Below, piece after piece: positions 45,132 to 54,952 of a stretch of 64,000 nucleotides of DNA. The notes beneath the pieces are model-generated. The model ran no database searches and had not been told where the DNA came from. It saw only the letters and a list, made by a program, of their open reading frames with translations. Both the position numbers and the translations under genes were made by a program. Every line of letters starts with the position of its first letter. Position 1 is the first letter of the stretch. The stretch comes from Rosettibacter sp964572725 (GTDB lineage: Bacteria > Bacteroidota > Ignavibacteria > Ignavibacteriales > Melioribacteraceae): the NCBI GenBank assembly GCA_964572725.1, contig CAZNFW010000001.1, positions 1 to 64,000 of the forward strand, in the 5' to 3' direction.

Positions 45132-45959
45132 ATGAAAAAGCTGAATTTATTAATTGGTTTTATAATTGCATCATTCTTGCTTATCGGATGTGATGTGTAT
45201 GTTAATGACCGATTTGATGATACTCCGCCTTCACCTCCTACAAATATTAGAACAATAACAGGAGATAGAAGAGTTGACATTTACTGGGATCACAGTCCTG
45301 AAAAAGATGTTGCTGGTTATAATATTTACTATAGTTATTCTTACAATGGAAAATATACATTAATCGGAAACACAAGCGATAATTATTTTATTGATGATGG
45401 ATGCGAAAATGGTGTTACCTATTATTATGCCGTGACAGCATATGATTATAATAACAATGAAAGTGAACTTAGTAAAGATGTAGTTTATGATACTCCGCGT
45501 CCTGAAGGATTTAATCAGGCAGTTTTTGATTACAATATTTCACCAAATAATTCAGGTTATGATTTCAGTAATTATCAGGTGGTACCTTACAATAGTGATA
45601 ATGCAGATTTCTTTTTTGAAAATTATAATGGAACATATTATGTAACTGTTTGGGAAGATACTGATATACAAGATATGGGAGAAACAAGAGATATATATGA
45701 TGTAAGTTATGCACCTCTTGATGGATGGGTTACTAAAAAATCAGAAGAAAATGTTAAGTATGCTGAAGCTATAATTGGTCATACCTATGTAATCTGGACA
45801 TGGGATAATCATTATGCCAAAATCAGAATAAAAAATATAACAAAAGAAAGAATGGTATTTGATTGGGCATATCAAATTGCAGAAGGCAATAGAGAATTAA
45901 AAAGAAGTGCAAGTAACTTTAATCGAAATAATATGCCTCTAAATATTATTCGTAAATGA
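45132..45959 (+). CDS. Lipoprotein with fibronectin type III domain
   Basis: A 275-residue lipoprotein. Signal peptide with lipobox Cys in LLIGCDVYV, then a fibronectin type III domain (PPSPPTNIRTITGDRRVDIY to YYYAVTAYDYNNNESELSKD). The C-terminal half is rich in Tyr, Asp and Asn and ends in a Trp-rich segment (HTYVIWTWDNHYAKIRI). Probably surface-exposed; function unknown. ATG 45132 has GGAG six bases upstream, so it is preferred to the in-frame ATG at 45120, which overlaps that site. Confidence 0.7.
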   Translation: MKKLNLLIGFIIASFLLIGCDVYVNDRFDDTPPSPPTNIRTITGDRRVDIYWDHSPEKDVAGYNIYYSYSYNGKYTLIGNTSDNYFIDDGCENGVTYYYAVTAYDYNNNESELSKDVVYDTPRPEGFNQAVFDYNISPNNSGYDFSNYQVVPYNSDNADFFFENYNGTYYVTVWEDTDIQDMGETRDIYDVSYAPLDGWVTKKSEENVKYAEAIIGHTYVIWTWDNHYAKIRIKNITKERMVFDWAYQIAEGNRELKRSASNFNRNNMPLNIIRK

Positions 45960-45983
45960 GATTTATTTCATTTTAGTTTGCTT

Positions 45984-46017
45984 AAAAGCATATTCCTCTA
46001 TAGGGATATGCTTTTTT
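45984..46017 (+). terminator. Rho-independent terminator
   Basis: AAAAGCATAT (45984-45993)/ATATGCTTTT (46006-46015), with a CC/GG continuation inside, followed by TTATTTC. It is 24 bp after the fibronectin lipoprotein gene. Confidence 0.9.
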
Positions 46018-46078
46018 ATTTCTTTTAATTTATTTTATTGATGTCGATTATTGTGTCAAAAATTTTAAGGACTTTGAA

Positions 46079-46525
46079 TTGAAAAGTTTTATTGAAAATG
46101 CTTTTTATAATTTAACTGTGATTCTTTTCACACTATTAATCTTTTCTTATGCATCAGAAAATTATTCTCAGAATATTAAGATTGCAGATGTAAACAAAAT
46201 TTTTATTCATATCGAAGATGGATTAAATAATAATGCTGTTGATAAATTTGCAGGTTACTTCTCAGAAAAAAATTTTATAAGTCTAAAAAACGGCAACTCG
46301 GGTTATTTTAGTGCAAATCAATCATATTATGTTATAAAAGATTTTTTAAGCATTTACAAACCAATATCTTTTAAGCTTACAAATATTGTAACAGATTCAA
46401 CTAATCCATTTGCATCGGGAATTTTGAGATATAATAATAATGGAATTAGAGGGGCATCAGTTGTATTTATTTCGTTACAATTAATCAATAATCAATGGCG
46501 AATTTCACAAATCACAATTAACTAA
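46079..46525 (+). CDS. DUF4783-like secreted protein
   Basis: A 148-residue protein with an N-terminal hydrophobic signal (LTVILFTLLIFSYASENYSQ) and a single small alpha/beta domain: VNKIFIHIEDGLNNNAVDKF, then SYYVIKDFLSIYKPISFKLT, ending VFISLQLINNQWRISQITIN. This layout, a cystatin/NTF2-like domain, matches DUF4783 of Bacteroidota. The start is TTG at 46079, eight bases after AAGG. It precedes the large histidine kinase gene by seven bases, so the two may be cotranscribed and could act together at the envelope (inference). Confidence 0.7.
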   Translation: MKSFIENAFYNLTVILFTLLIFSYASENYSQNIKIADVNKIFIHIEDGLNNNAVDKFAGYFSEKNFISLKNGNSGYFSANQSYYVIKDFLSIYKPISFKLTNIVTDSTNPFASGILRYNNNGIRGASVVFISLQLINNQWRISQITIN

Positions 46526-46532
46526 GTTTTAA

Positions 46533-49500
46533 ATGAGATTTTATTTGTCAAGAGTTGGTATAAAAGGAATTATCTTAATTTGTTTAATAATTCTGCTGCT
46601 ATTATCAGGAATATTATGCCCAATATTCTTAAGAAGATATAAAAATAACTGGGAATATCTTGTCAGAGAAAGAATAAAAAGTAACGAAAGTTTAGTTCAA
46701 AACTCTTTTAATGAAAAATTAAAATTACATTTTTATAGTGCTAAAAAAATAAAGAAAGATATCCGCTCAATAAATTTGAATGATGAATTAATACATAATC
46801 TTCAGCAATATTCTTCTTTGATATTACAGATTTATGATGAACAAAAACAATTACTGTTCTGGAATTCAAAATCATTTCTAAATCAAACAGAATATTTGAA
46901 TTCTGAATTTACAAACACCCCATTCTTTTTTGATAACGACTTGTATGTATACTTAACTTTAATTGATACACTTCAACAAGGTCATAAATTGTTTTATCTG
47001 TCAGTTAATATTCCAGTTGAAAAAAAATATAATCTTGGGAATAAGGAAGAATTTATTAACTGGTCTGAATCACTTTCTCAAATACTAAATACTAATGTAG
47101 AGATAGTTTACAACAGCATTGAAACAATTAAAATAGATGGAAGATTTCACACTTTCCATTTAATGAATGATAAAAGCAGAATCGCTACAGTAATATTCGA
47201 AAAGCCTGCAGTTGATTTTATATTGAATGATATAAGCAACCGTTTTAAAACATTTCAACAAATTTTATTGTTATTAATTTTTTTTGATTTAATATGGTTA
47301 TTATTCCCTAGAATTAAAAATCTTAAAAACGATTTATTAAGATTCATTTTATATACTTCAATAGCAGCCTCAATTAGATTATTGCTGTTTATCTTTAACT
47401 TCCCATCATCATACTTAAGAAATTCATTAACTAATGCATCATATTTTTCGTCAACATTCGCTTTTGGTATCGTTCGTTCACCACTTGAATTTACTATCAC
47501 AATAATTACTGTTTTATTTATTGTAGCAATTGGATTTAGTTATGCATTAAAATATTTTTTATCAAATAAAAGTTTCAAAAACTCGTGGCATATATTTATT
47601 CCATTGTGGTTTATATTTACTTTTTTGTTATTACTTGTCTGGCGAGGATTAGGTGCATCGCTTCGGAGTGTAATTTTTGATTCTACTATTCGTTACTTTA
47701 AAGAATTTAATCTTATACCTGATGCTCCAACTTTTTTGATGGATTTAAATATTTTACTTCTTGGAATCTCAGCAATTTTGTTTTCAATAATATTATTAAT
47801 ATTACTGTTTTCTTTTAATCCATATAAAGGGTATAAAAATTCATCATTAAAATTATTTGCATCGTTATTCATTCTTTTGCAAATATCTGGTTGGATATTT
47901 GATAGTATTCAAAAACAACCTCAGGGTACTCCAGCAATTCGTATTGTATTCTTCACCGTGCTTTTTCTTATTGCATATTTATTATTATTTGAGAATTATA
48001 ATAATTTTGTTAAATGTATATGCATTGCATTTGGAGCTTCAATAGCAACTGTGAGTCTGCTGACATATTACAATTCTGAAATAGAAAGAGAATCATTAAA
48101 AACTACAGCTCAGGATTTAATGCGAGCTAATCAAAATATTTATCAGTTTATGATTTACCAAACGCTGGAAGAAATTCAAAATAATAAAAATGTTATTGAT
48201 GTATTTGAGAAAAATAAAAATTTTTATTCGTTAGCATTTATTACTTGGACTAAAAGTTTGCTGCATAATGAGTCAATTCCATCATTTATTAATTTTTATG
48301 ATAAAGAAAAAAAATTAAAAGGTTCTTTCTCGTCATTCAAACAAAATATTCCAGTAACTGAAAATGTATTGGCAGATTATGATTTATCAAGTGATATTAC
48401 AATTAAAATATTACCAAATATATTCGGTGATGAAACTTTAATTAAAGGAATATCAGTTATAAAAAATAATGATGGTATTTTAGGTTATGCGGTTATTGGA
48501 GTTTTATTCGAGGATATTAATTTTAGATTTTTAAACATACCGAAATATTTCCTTGCTGAACAGCAGGGAATTTCATCAGCAATAGATTTAGAAAGAGTTA
48601 AGATATTTTATTTCCATAATAATAAAATATCTAAAGCATATGGTTCAGTTACATTATCTCAGGAGGACATAAAAAAATTCTTTAATGCCGACTTCACTAA
48701 ATTCAACGAAGCATGGTTGTATCTTGACCTGAACAAAGAAAAATATCTTTTTTATGTTTTTAAATTATCCGATGATAATTCCAGAATATTAGCAGTTGGA
48801 AAAGAAGAAAAAGATTACACATGGAATTTATCAGACTTTTTCAAAGTATTTTTTATACATTCTTTAATTATTCTTTTTTCTGTATTCATTGCAGCTTTAT
48901 GGAATTATAAATCATTGTTGAAATTTTTCCAGAGTTTCAGAATTAAGATAGCAGCAGTATTTGTAGTAGTTGCAATTGTTCCTTTAATAATATTTTCAGT
49001 TTACTTTAAGGATATTACGGAAATAAATAACGAAGAATATAATTACAATAATTTGTTGAAATTATCTGAACAATTAAAGAACTATTTTCATAAATATGAA
49101 AAAAATGATTTAAATGATATTTCTCTGATATTTACAAAAGCATCTGAGGATTTGGGATTGAAATTTACAGTATATTCTGATAAAAATTTTGTCTTCAGCA
49201 CAAATGAAAATTTATATCAGTCAAAATTATTTTCTGGGATTGTTCCTGCTAAAATTTATTACGATATACAATACAAGGGTTATGAAAGAGTATTTTTTAA
49301 AAATCAATTTGAAAGCAGAAATTATAATTCACTTTACTTTAAAATATTATTTTCAGAAGAGGAATATATTGTTGAGATAAATGATATATTTAATGAATTG
49401 GTAAATCTTGCACAAGAAAGAGATATTAATGTTTTTATGTTTGGAATAATTTCTCTTGCAGTGATTCTGCTTATTATTTTCAGCACAATTTTAGCAAATC

Positions 49501-50321
49501 ATATTTCACTGCCAATCAGAAAATTAACAAATGCTATGAGGTCGGTAGGAATCGGAGATTTAAATGTTGAAGTAAAAGGGAAATATTCTGGTGAAATATA
49601 TGAACTTGCAAATGGATTTAATAAAATGGTTGCACAGTTAAAGAAAAGTCAAATTGAGCTGGCAAGAATTGAAAGAGAAGCTGCATGGAAGGAAATGGCT
49701 AAACAGGTTGCTCATGAAATAAAAAATCCTTTAACTCCCATGAAATTATCAGTTCAACAATTAATTGCAGCTTATAAAGATAAATCTCCTAAGTTTGATG
49801 AAATATTTAATAAAGTTACTTTAACAGTAATCAATCAAATTGAAGTATTAAAAAATATTGCCTCTGAATTTTCTAACTTTGCAAGAATGCCAAAATTAAA
49901 TGTTGAAAAAATTGATTTGAGAAAAGTAATTGAAGAATCAATAAATCTGTTTACAGATGTAAAGTTATCGATAAAATACGAACTGAAGAATGTGATATTT
50001 GTGAATGCTGACCGTGACCATTTAAGCAGAACGATTATTAATCTTATTCGAAATTCTATTCAAGCTGATGCAAAAAATATTTTAATTACTGCTGAAACAG
50101 AAGGTAAATTATGTCATCTTCGGATTGCTGACGATGGAACTGGAATTCCTGAAGAATATGTTGATAAGGTTTTTGAAGAAAATTTTACTACAAAAAAACA
50201 GGGAATGGGATTAGGCTTAAGCATGGCAAAAAAATTTCTTGACAGTATAGAAGGCAGTATTGAAATTGAAAAAACATCTAAAAATGGGACTACTTTTTTA
50301 ATTAAAATTCCAGCTGTTTAA
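46533..50321 (+). CDS. Very large membrane sensor histidine kinase (NtrY-like core)
   Basis: A 1262-residue kinase. After an N-terminal membrane helix (IILICLIILLLLSGILCP) comes an extracytoplasmic domain and then a block of about eight membrane helices between residues 240 and 510. A second soluble region and two more helices (SLIILFSVFIAALW, AAVFVVVAIVPLIIFSVYF) lead to another sensory domain. The helix before the HAMP region (ISLPIRKLTNAMRSVGIGDL) is followed by the HisKA with phospho-accepting His1061 in AHEIKNPLTPMKLS, and a HATPase domain (NLIRNSIQADA, DDGTGIPEEY, TTKKQGMGLGLSMAKKF). The H-box wording matches NtrY-type kinases. No response regulator gene is adjacent, so the partner is unknown. 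Confidence 0.88.
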   Translation: MRFYLSRVGIKGIILICLIILLLLSGILCPIFLRRYKNNWEYLVRERIKSNESLVQNSFNEKLKLHFYSAKKIKKDIRSINLNDELIHNLQQYSSLILQIYDEQKQLLFWNSKSFLNQTEYLNSEFTNTPFFFDNDLYVYLTLIDTLQQGHKLFYLSVNIPVEKKYNLGNKEEFINWSESLSQILNTNVEIVYNSIETIKIDGRFHTFHLMNDKSRIATVIFEKPAVDFILNDISNRFKTFQQILLLLIFFDLIWLLFPRIKNLKNDLLRFILYTSIAASIRLLLFIFNFPSSYLRNSLTNASYFSSTFAFGIVRSPLEFTITIITVLFIVAIGFSYALKYFLSNKSFKNSWHIFIPLWFIFTFLLLLVWRGLGASLRSVIFDSTIRYFKEFNLIPDAPTFLMDLNILLLGISAILFSIILLILLFSFNPYKGYKNSSLKLFASLFILLQISGWIFDSIQKQPQGTPAIRIVFFTVLFLIAYLLLFENYNNFVKCICIAFGASIATVSLLTYYNSEIERESLKTTAQDLMRANQNIYQFMIYQTLEEIQNNKNVIDVFEKNKNFYSLAFITWTKSLLHNESIPSFINFYDKEKKLKGSFSSFKQNIPVTENVLADYDLSSDITIKILPNIFGDETLIKGISVIKNNDGILGYAVIGVLFEDINFRFLNIPKYFLAEQQGISSAIDLERVKIFYFHNNKISKAYGSVTLSQEDIKKFFNADFTKFNEAWLYLDLNKEKYLFYVFKLSDDNSRILAVGKEEKDYTWNLSDFFKVFFIHSLIILFSVFIAALWNYKSLLKFFQSFRIKIAAVFVVVAIVPLIIFSVYFKDITEINNEEYNYNNLLKLSEQLKNYFHKYEKNDLNDISLIFTKASEDLGLKFTVYSDKNFVFSTNENLYQSKLFSGIVPAKIYYDIQYKGYERVFFKNQFESRNYNSLYFKILFSEEEYIVEINDIFNELVNLAQERDINVFMFGIISLAVILLIIFSTILANHISLPIRKLTNAMRSVGIGDLNVEVKGKYSGEIYELANGFNKMVAQLKKSQIELARIEREAAWKEMAKQVAHEIKNPLTPMKLSVQQLIAAYKDKSPKFDEIFNKVTLTVINQIEVLKNIASEFSNFARMPKLNVEKIDLRKVIEESINLFTDVKLSIKYELKNVIFVNADRDHLSRTIINLIRNSIQADAKNILITAETEGKLCHLRIADDGTGIPEEYVDKVFEENFTTKKQGMGLGLSMAKKFLDSIEGSIEIEKTSKNGTTFLIKIPAV

Positions 50322-50323
50322 GT

Positions 50324-53300
50324 ATGCTTACACAATATCAACAAAATGCTCTTGATTACAAAAGTCATATTTTGTTATCGGCAAATGCTGGTTCGGGAAA
50401 AACTTTTGTTCTTGCAAAGAGATTTGTAAATATTTTATTAAATGATGATGTCCAGCTTGAAAATCTTGTTGCTATTACATTTACAGATAAAGCTGCAGGC
50501 GAGCTTAATAAAAAAATTGCAAATGAAATAGATGAAAGAATTCAAAATGAAAATGATAACACCACAAGAAAAAAATTAGAAAGTATCAGACGACAACTTG
50601 TTTCTGCTAATATATCAACTATACATTCATTTTGTGTAAATGTTCTTAAGGAATTTGCACCCGAAGCTGGCATAGATGTTAATTTTAATCCAATAGACCA
50701 GATTACAGCTGATGAATTATTAGAATTATCAATAGATGAATCGCTGAACAATTTAATTTTAGATAAAGAATATCAAGATAAATTAAAATATTTAATCAGG
50801 TTCTTTGGTTCAAAAAAAATTCTTGTTCAACATATTAAAACTTCTATAGGATCAAGAAAAATTATTGACCAGCATCTTAAAGATTTATACTCAAAAACAG
50901 AAAATGAAATAGCAGATTATTTTGATAAAATTTTTGAAGAGTTATTTAATCGATTGTTCAATAATAAAATAGATGAATTAATAAATGCTGTAAGAATAAT
51001 TAATGATGAAGCTATTAAGCAAAATGAAAAAAGTCAAATTGCAGTTGATATTGCAGAAATTCTTTCAAAATATTCAAAGGCGGAATCAATAAATGAAAAA
51101 ATTACTTTTATAAAATTAATTGATGAAAAAATATTAACAGATAGCACGAGAACAATCAGAAAAACAGGTTACTTAAATAAAAATCGAGATAACTTCAGCC
51201 GAGAAATAAATACTGCTGAAGAAATATTTTCGATAATGAAAAATTTTTATGACATACAGAATGACAATAAACTGCATAAAGAACTTGCAAGATTCGGGAA
51301 AAACTTTGTTGATATTTATGATTATGTGCTAAAAGTATACTCCGAAAAAAAGCATCAAAGAGGTTATCTTGATTTTGAAGATATTCTTTTATTTACCCAG
51401 AATATATTGAAACTTGATGATGTAAAATTGTATCTGCAGAAAAAATATAAATACATAATGATTGATGAATATCAGGATACTAATGAACTTCAATATAAAA
51501 TATTTATGCCGATTCTTGATGAATTGAGAACTGGAAATCTTTTTGTTGTTGGAGATGAGAAACAAAGTATTTACATGTTCAGGGATGCCGAACTTGAAAT
51601 ATTTAATAGAACTAAAGAAGAAATAAAAAGCAGTGAACCAGAAGGGAAATTATTAAATCTCCCGCATAGTTTTCGAATGGCACCTCAAATTATACTTTTT
51701 ACAAACACATTGTTTTCTAAATTATTTTCAAATCCAGACCCATTTTATAACGAAGTAGAATACAGCGAATTGATATGCACAAAAGATGAAACTGAGGAAG
51801 GAGCTGTTGAATTATTATTTGCCAATGCAGCCGAAGGAGTTATTGAAGCCGAAATGGTTGCAAATAAAATTATTGAAATTACTTCGGGGGAAAATAAAAA
51901 AGTAGAATTTAGAGATATAGGAATATTATGCAGAAAGAGAGATTATTTTGAAGAACTCGAAAAAGAATTTATTAAAAAGAAAATTCCATATACAATTATA
52001 GGTGGCAAAGGATTTTATCAACGGCAAATTATATATGACATTTACAATTATCTTTCATTTTTAATAAATCAAAATGACGATGCCGCATTAATTGGAATTT
52101 TACGCTCTCCTTTTTATACAATTTCTGATACAGAACTATATGAGATATCACTTAATGAAGGGAAAAATTTTTTTGAGAAGTTAATTAATAAATCCAGTCA
52201 AAATGAAAATTATAAAAGAATTGTAAACCAGCTCCTGAAACACAAAGATATGGCAGTAAGCTCGGAACTTTATGAATTAATAAGAAAAATTTTGCTCGAT
52301 ACAAATTATTGGGCTGTAATTGCATCTAAAAGAAATTCGGAACAGGAACTTGCAAATATCAACAAGTTAATTTCACTGGCAAGAAGTCATTCGAAAAAAA
52401 GTTTTAAGAATTTATATGATTTCGTTTTTGCTCTGAAAAACTCAATTAAAACAATTGAAGATGAGAGTCAAGCACAAATCGTTAAAGACGAAGATGCTGT
52501 TAAATTTTTAACAATTCATCAAGCAAAAGGATTGGAATATAAAGCGGTATTTATTTATGGATGCAATGGTTATACAAAAGAAGATTTTGTTAGAACAAAA
52601 AGTATGAATATTGATAAAACTTTTGGTTTTCTTGTTAAAGTTCCGTTAAATGATGATTATTACGACGGATATTATACACCACCAGTGGCTGCACTTTACA
52701 ATTATATTAATTACAAAAAAAATGTTGCGGAAATAAAAAGATTATTTTATGTAGCTGTAACAAGAGCAATGAATTATCTTTTTATAAGCTTAACACATAA
52801 AGATTTTAAACCGCAGCGAGATTCATTTTTTTATTTTATTAATGAGGGACTGGAATTGGATTTTTCAGTTGATGAGTTTATATTGAAAGACAAAGTGAAA
52901 TTTATGAAGAAAGAAGAAAGCGGTTATAATTTTTATGATAAAGATTATGAAGTGAAAATATCATTAGTTAAAGAATTAAAGTCAGCACAGTTATTATTTC
53001 AAAAGCAAGAAAAAGATTTTTCTGTAAATGAATTTCTTATTGATAAAATAATAGACCATCCAAAAAAGGAAATTATATCTGCCACAAAAATCTCAATGTA
53101 TAATCAATGTCCTGTAAAATATGAATTAACATACGAACTTGGATACACAACAATTTATGATATGATAAAAAAATACCGAAACCAATATGAATTTAATTTA
53201 AAAGAAGATGATGAAATTAAATTTTATTCTGATGTTAAAGGTAGAATAATTCATTCAGTCTTAAAAGAAAATGTTACTCTGGATACACTTGAAAATCTCA

Positions 53301-53860
53301 TTGATAAAAAAATTGATGAAGAATCAATAAAAGAAGGTGAATTAAAAATTAAGCTAAAAGAAAATATATTCGAAGAACTGAAAAGATTTTGCTCTTCTAA
53401 AGAATATAAATATCTGATGAATTCCAAATCAAGAAATGAAATTGAAATTTATTGCGAAGAAGGAGAGCATTACCTGTATGGAATTATTGATAAATTAATT
53501 TTCGAAAAAGACAAATTGATAATAGTTGATTATAAAACAGATAACATTCAAATAGATGATATTGATAAACGAGCTGAGGAATATTTCATACAACTAAAGT
53601 TTTATGCTTATATTTTGAAAAAATATTTTACTGATTATGATAAATTTGTAATGAAAATAATTTTTATTAATTATCCTGACAATTATGTTCAAAAAGATAT
53701 AGGCGGCGAAGAATTAAAATTATTTGGTGCTGAATTGAATGAGTTTATTAATAAAATTACAACTGGAAATTTTTATCCAAATCTAAATCACTGTAAAAAA
53801 TGCCATTTCGCATTAGATGGGGAAAAATGTATAAAAAGCTTTTCTTCGGAACTCTCTTAA
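50324..53860 (+). CDS. RecB/AddA-like UvrD-family helicase with C-terminal nuclease
   Basis: A 1178-residue protein. Helicase motifs: Walker A ANAGSGKT (to residue 27), AITFTDKAAGEL, DEYQDTN, VVGDEKQSIYMFRDA, SFRMA, FLTIHQAKGLEYKAVF and FYVAVTRAMNYLF. A PD-(D/E)XK nuclease domain follows with GIIDKLIFE and Asp1069-Tyr-Lys1071 in VDYKTDN. Cys929 (YNQCPVKY), Cys1157, Cys1160 and Cys1169 (CKKCHFALDGEKC) form the four-cysteine 4Fe-4S pattern known from AddB and related nucleases. It is probably a double-strand break end-resection enzyme. No AddB or RecC partner is adjacent. It starts three bases after the kinase gene. Confidence 0.88.
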   Translation: MLTQYQQNALDYKSHILLSANAGSGKTFVLAKRFVNILLNDDVQLENLVAITFTDKAAGELNKKIANEIDERIQNENDNTTRKKLESIRRQLVSANISTIHSFCVNVLKEFAPEAGIDVNFNPIDQITADELLELSIDESLNNLILDKEYQDKLKYLIRFFGSKKILVQHIKTSIGSRKIIDQHLKDLYSKTENEIADYFDKIFEELFNRLFNNKIDELINAVRIINDEAIKQNEKSQIAVDIAEILSKYSKAESINEKITFIKLIDEKILTDSTRTIRKTGYLNKNRDNFSREINTAEEIFSIMKNFYDIQNDNKLHKELARFGKNFVDIYDYVLKVYSEKKHQRGYLDFEDILLFTQNILKLDDVKLYLQKKYKYIMIDEYQDTNELQYKIFMPILDELRTGNLFVVGDEKQSIYMFRDAELEIFNRTKEEIKSSEPEGKLLNLPHSFRMAPQIILFTNTLFSKLFSNPDPFYNEVEYSELICTKDETEEGAVELLFANAAEGVIEAEMVANKIIEITSGENKKVEFRDIGILCRKRDYFEELEKEFIKKKIPYTIIGGKGFYQRQIIYDIYNYLSFLINQNDDAALIGILRSPFYTISDTELYEISLNEGKNFFEKLINKSSQNENYKRIVNQLLKHKDMAVSSELYELIRKILLDTNYWAVIASKRNSEQELANINKLISLARSHSKKSFKNLYDFVFALKNSIKTIEDESQAQIVKDEDAVKFLTIHQAKGLEYKAVFIYGCNGYTKEDFVRTKSMNIDKTFGFLVKVPLNDDYYDGYYTPPVAALYNYINYKKNVAEIKRLFYVAVTRAMNYLFISLTHKDFKPQRDSFFYFINEGLELDFSVDEFILKDKVKFMKKEESGYNFYDKDYEVKISLVKELKSAQLLFQKQEKDFSVNEFLIDKIIDHPKKEIISATKISMYNQCPVKYELTYELGYTTIYDMIKKYRNQYEFNLKEDDEIKFYSDVKGRIIHSVLKENVTLDTLENLIDKKIDEESIKEGELKIKLKENIFEELKRFCSSKEYKYLMNSKSRNEIEIYCEEGEHYLYGIIDKLIFEKDKLIIVDYKTDNIQIDDIDKRAEEYFIQLKFYAYILKKYFTDYDKFVMKIIFINYPDNYVQKDIGGEELKLFGAELNEFINKITTGNFYPNLNHCKKCHFALDGEKCIKSFSSELS

Positions 53861-54909
53861 AATTTTTTGCAATTTCTGTTATTGTAATTTTGTGGACTTC
53901 TTGTTCAACCTGTAATTTCCCTCTTTATGAAATTCCACCTGACTGGAAGGATTTATCAAGAAGAGATAGTGTTATTAAGTTATACTCAGAATATTTGAGA
54001 GGCAAAAAAATATTTTTGGATCCTGGGCACGGAGGCGAAGACAGAAAAAATAAAAGCAGAAATGGTGAAATAATCGAAGCAGATGTAAATCTAAAAGTAG
54101 CATTACACTTGAAGGATTATTTAGAAAAAGCTGGTGCTGTTGTTTTTATGTCCCGTCAGAAAGATGAAACAGTTCCATTAAAATTAAGACCAGAACTTGC
54201 TAACAACATTAATGCAGATTTATTTATTAGTATTCATCACAATGCTCCAGCTAAATGGGAAGATGATTATACAAATTATACATCAACTTATTATCATGCT
54301 AATGAAGAAAATTATGAATTTGAACCCTTTGAGAAAGATTTAGCAAGATATATTCAGCGTGATTTATCTTATGTTATGGGAAATTCTGGTGGATTGGGTT
54401 CTTTTGATGGAACTTATTCTGATTATAATATTTATCCAGGCGAAGGATTTTATGTTTTAAGAAATACTAAAATGCCTTCAGTTCTTGTCGAATGTGCATT
54501 TCATACAAGCAGATTGGAAATATTGAGATTAAATGACGAAACATTTAACCAGATTCAAGCATGGGGCATATTCAGAGGTATAGCAAAATATTATAAAGCT
54601 GGAATACCACAAATCGAAATTATTACGGATAGTCTCGCTTATCAGAAGAACATTTTGAAAATGTCTGTATCATTAAAAGATCAAGCTCAAATAAATCCTA
54701 AATCGATAGTTGTATACTTTGACAAAAATGAGATAGATTATTCATTCGATAAATTGAAAAATATTTTATCTTTTTCTGTTGAGGTAACTGAAAATCAAGA
54801 GCATTTGTTAAGAATAGTTTGTGCTAATAAAAATGGGAATCATTCTTTGCCTTTTCATAGAAAAATATTAGTTAATGAAAATAAGATTAACATTTATCCA
54901 TATGAATAA
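53827..54909 (+). CDS. N-acetylmuramoyl-L-alanine amidase (AmiC/Amidase_3)
   Basis: A 360-residue cell-wall hydrolase. A lipoprotein-like signal (FFAISVIVILWTSCSTC) precedes the Amidase_3 domain. Zinc ligands and catalytic residues: His in FLDPGHGGED, Glu in GEIIEADVNLKV, His in FISIHHNAP and Glu in VLVECAFHT. A C-terminal beta-rich extension of about 100 residues follows. It cleaves the bond between MurNAc and L-Ala in peptidoglycan. The start at 53827 follows GGGG and overlaps the helicase gene by 34 bases; an upstream in-frame ATG at 53800 adds residues not needed for the signal. Confidence 0.9.
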   Translation: MYKKLFFGTLLKFFAISVIVILWTSCSTCNFPLYEIPPDWKDLSRRDSVIKLYSEYLRGKKIFLDPGHGGEDRKNKSRNGEIIEADVNLKVALHLKDYLEKAGAVVFMSRQKDETVPLKLRPELANNINADLFISIHHNAPAKWEDDYTNYTSTYYHANEENYEFEPFEKDLARYIQRDLSYVMGNSGGLGSFDGTYSDYNIYPGEGFYVLRNTKMPSVLVECAFHTSRLEILRLNDETFNQIQAWGIFRGIAKYYKAGIPQIEIITDSLAYQKNILKMSVSLKDQAQINPKSIVVYFDKNEIDYSFDKLKNILSFSVEVTENQEHLLRIVCANKNGNHSLPFHRKILVNENKINIYPYE

Positions 54910-54952
54910 AAATGTTTACAGAAAAATCTTAAAAAAATTCAAGGAGTTCTAA

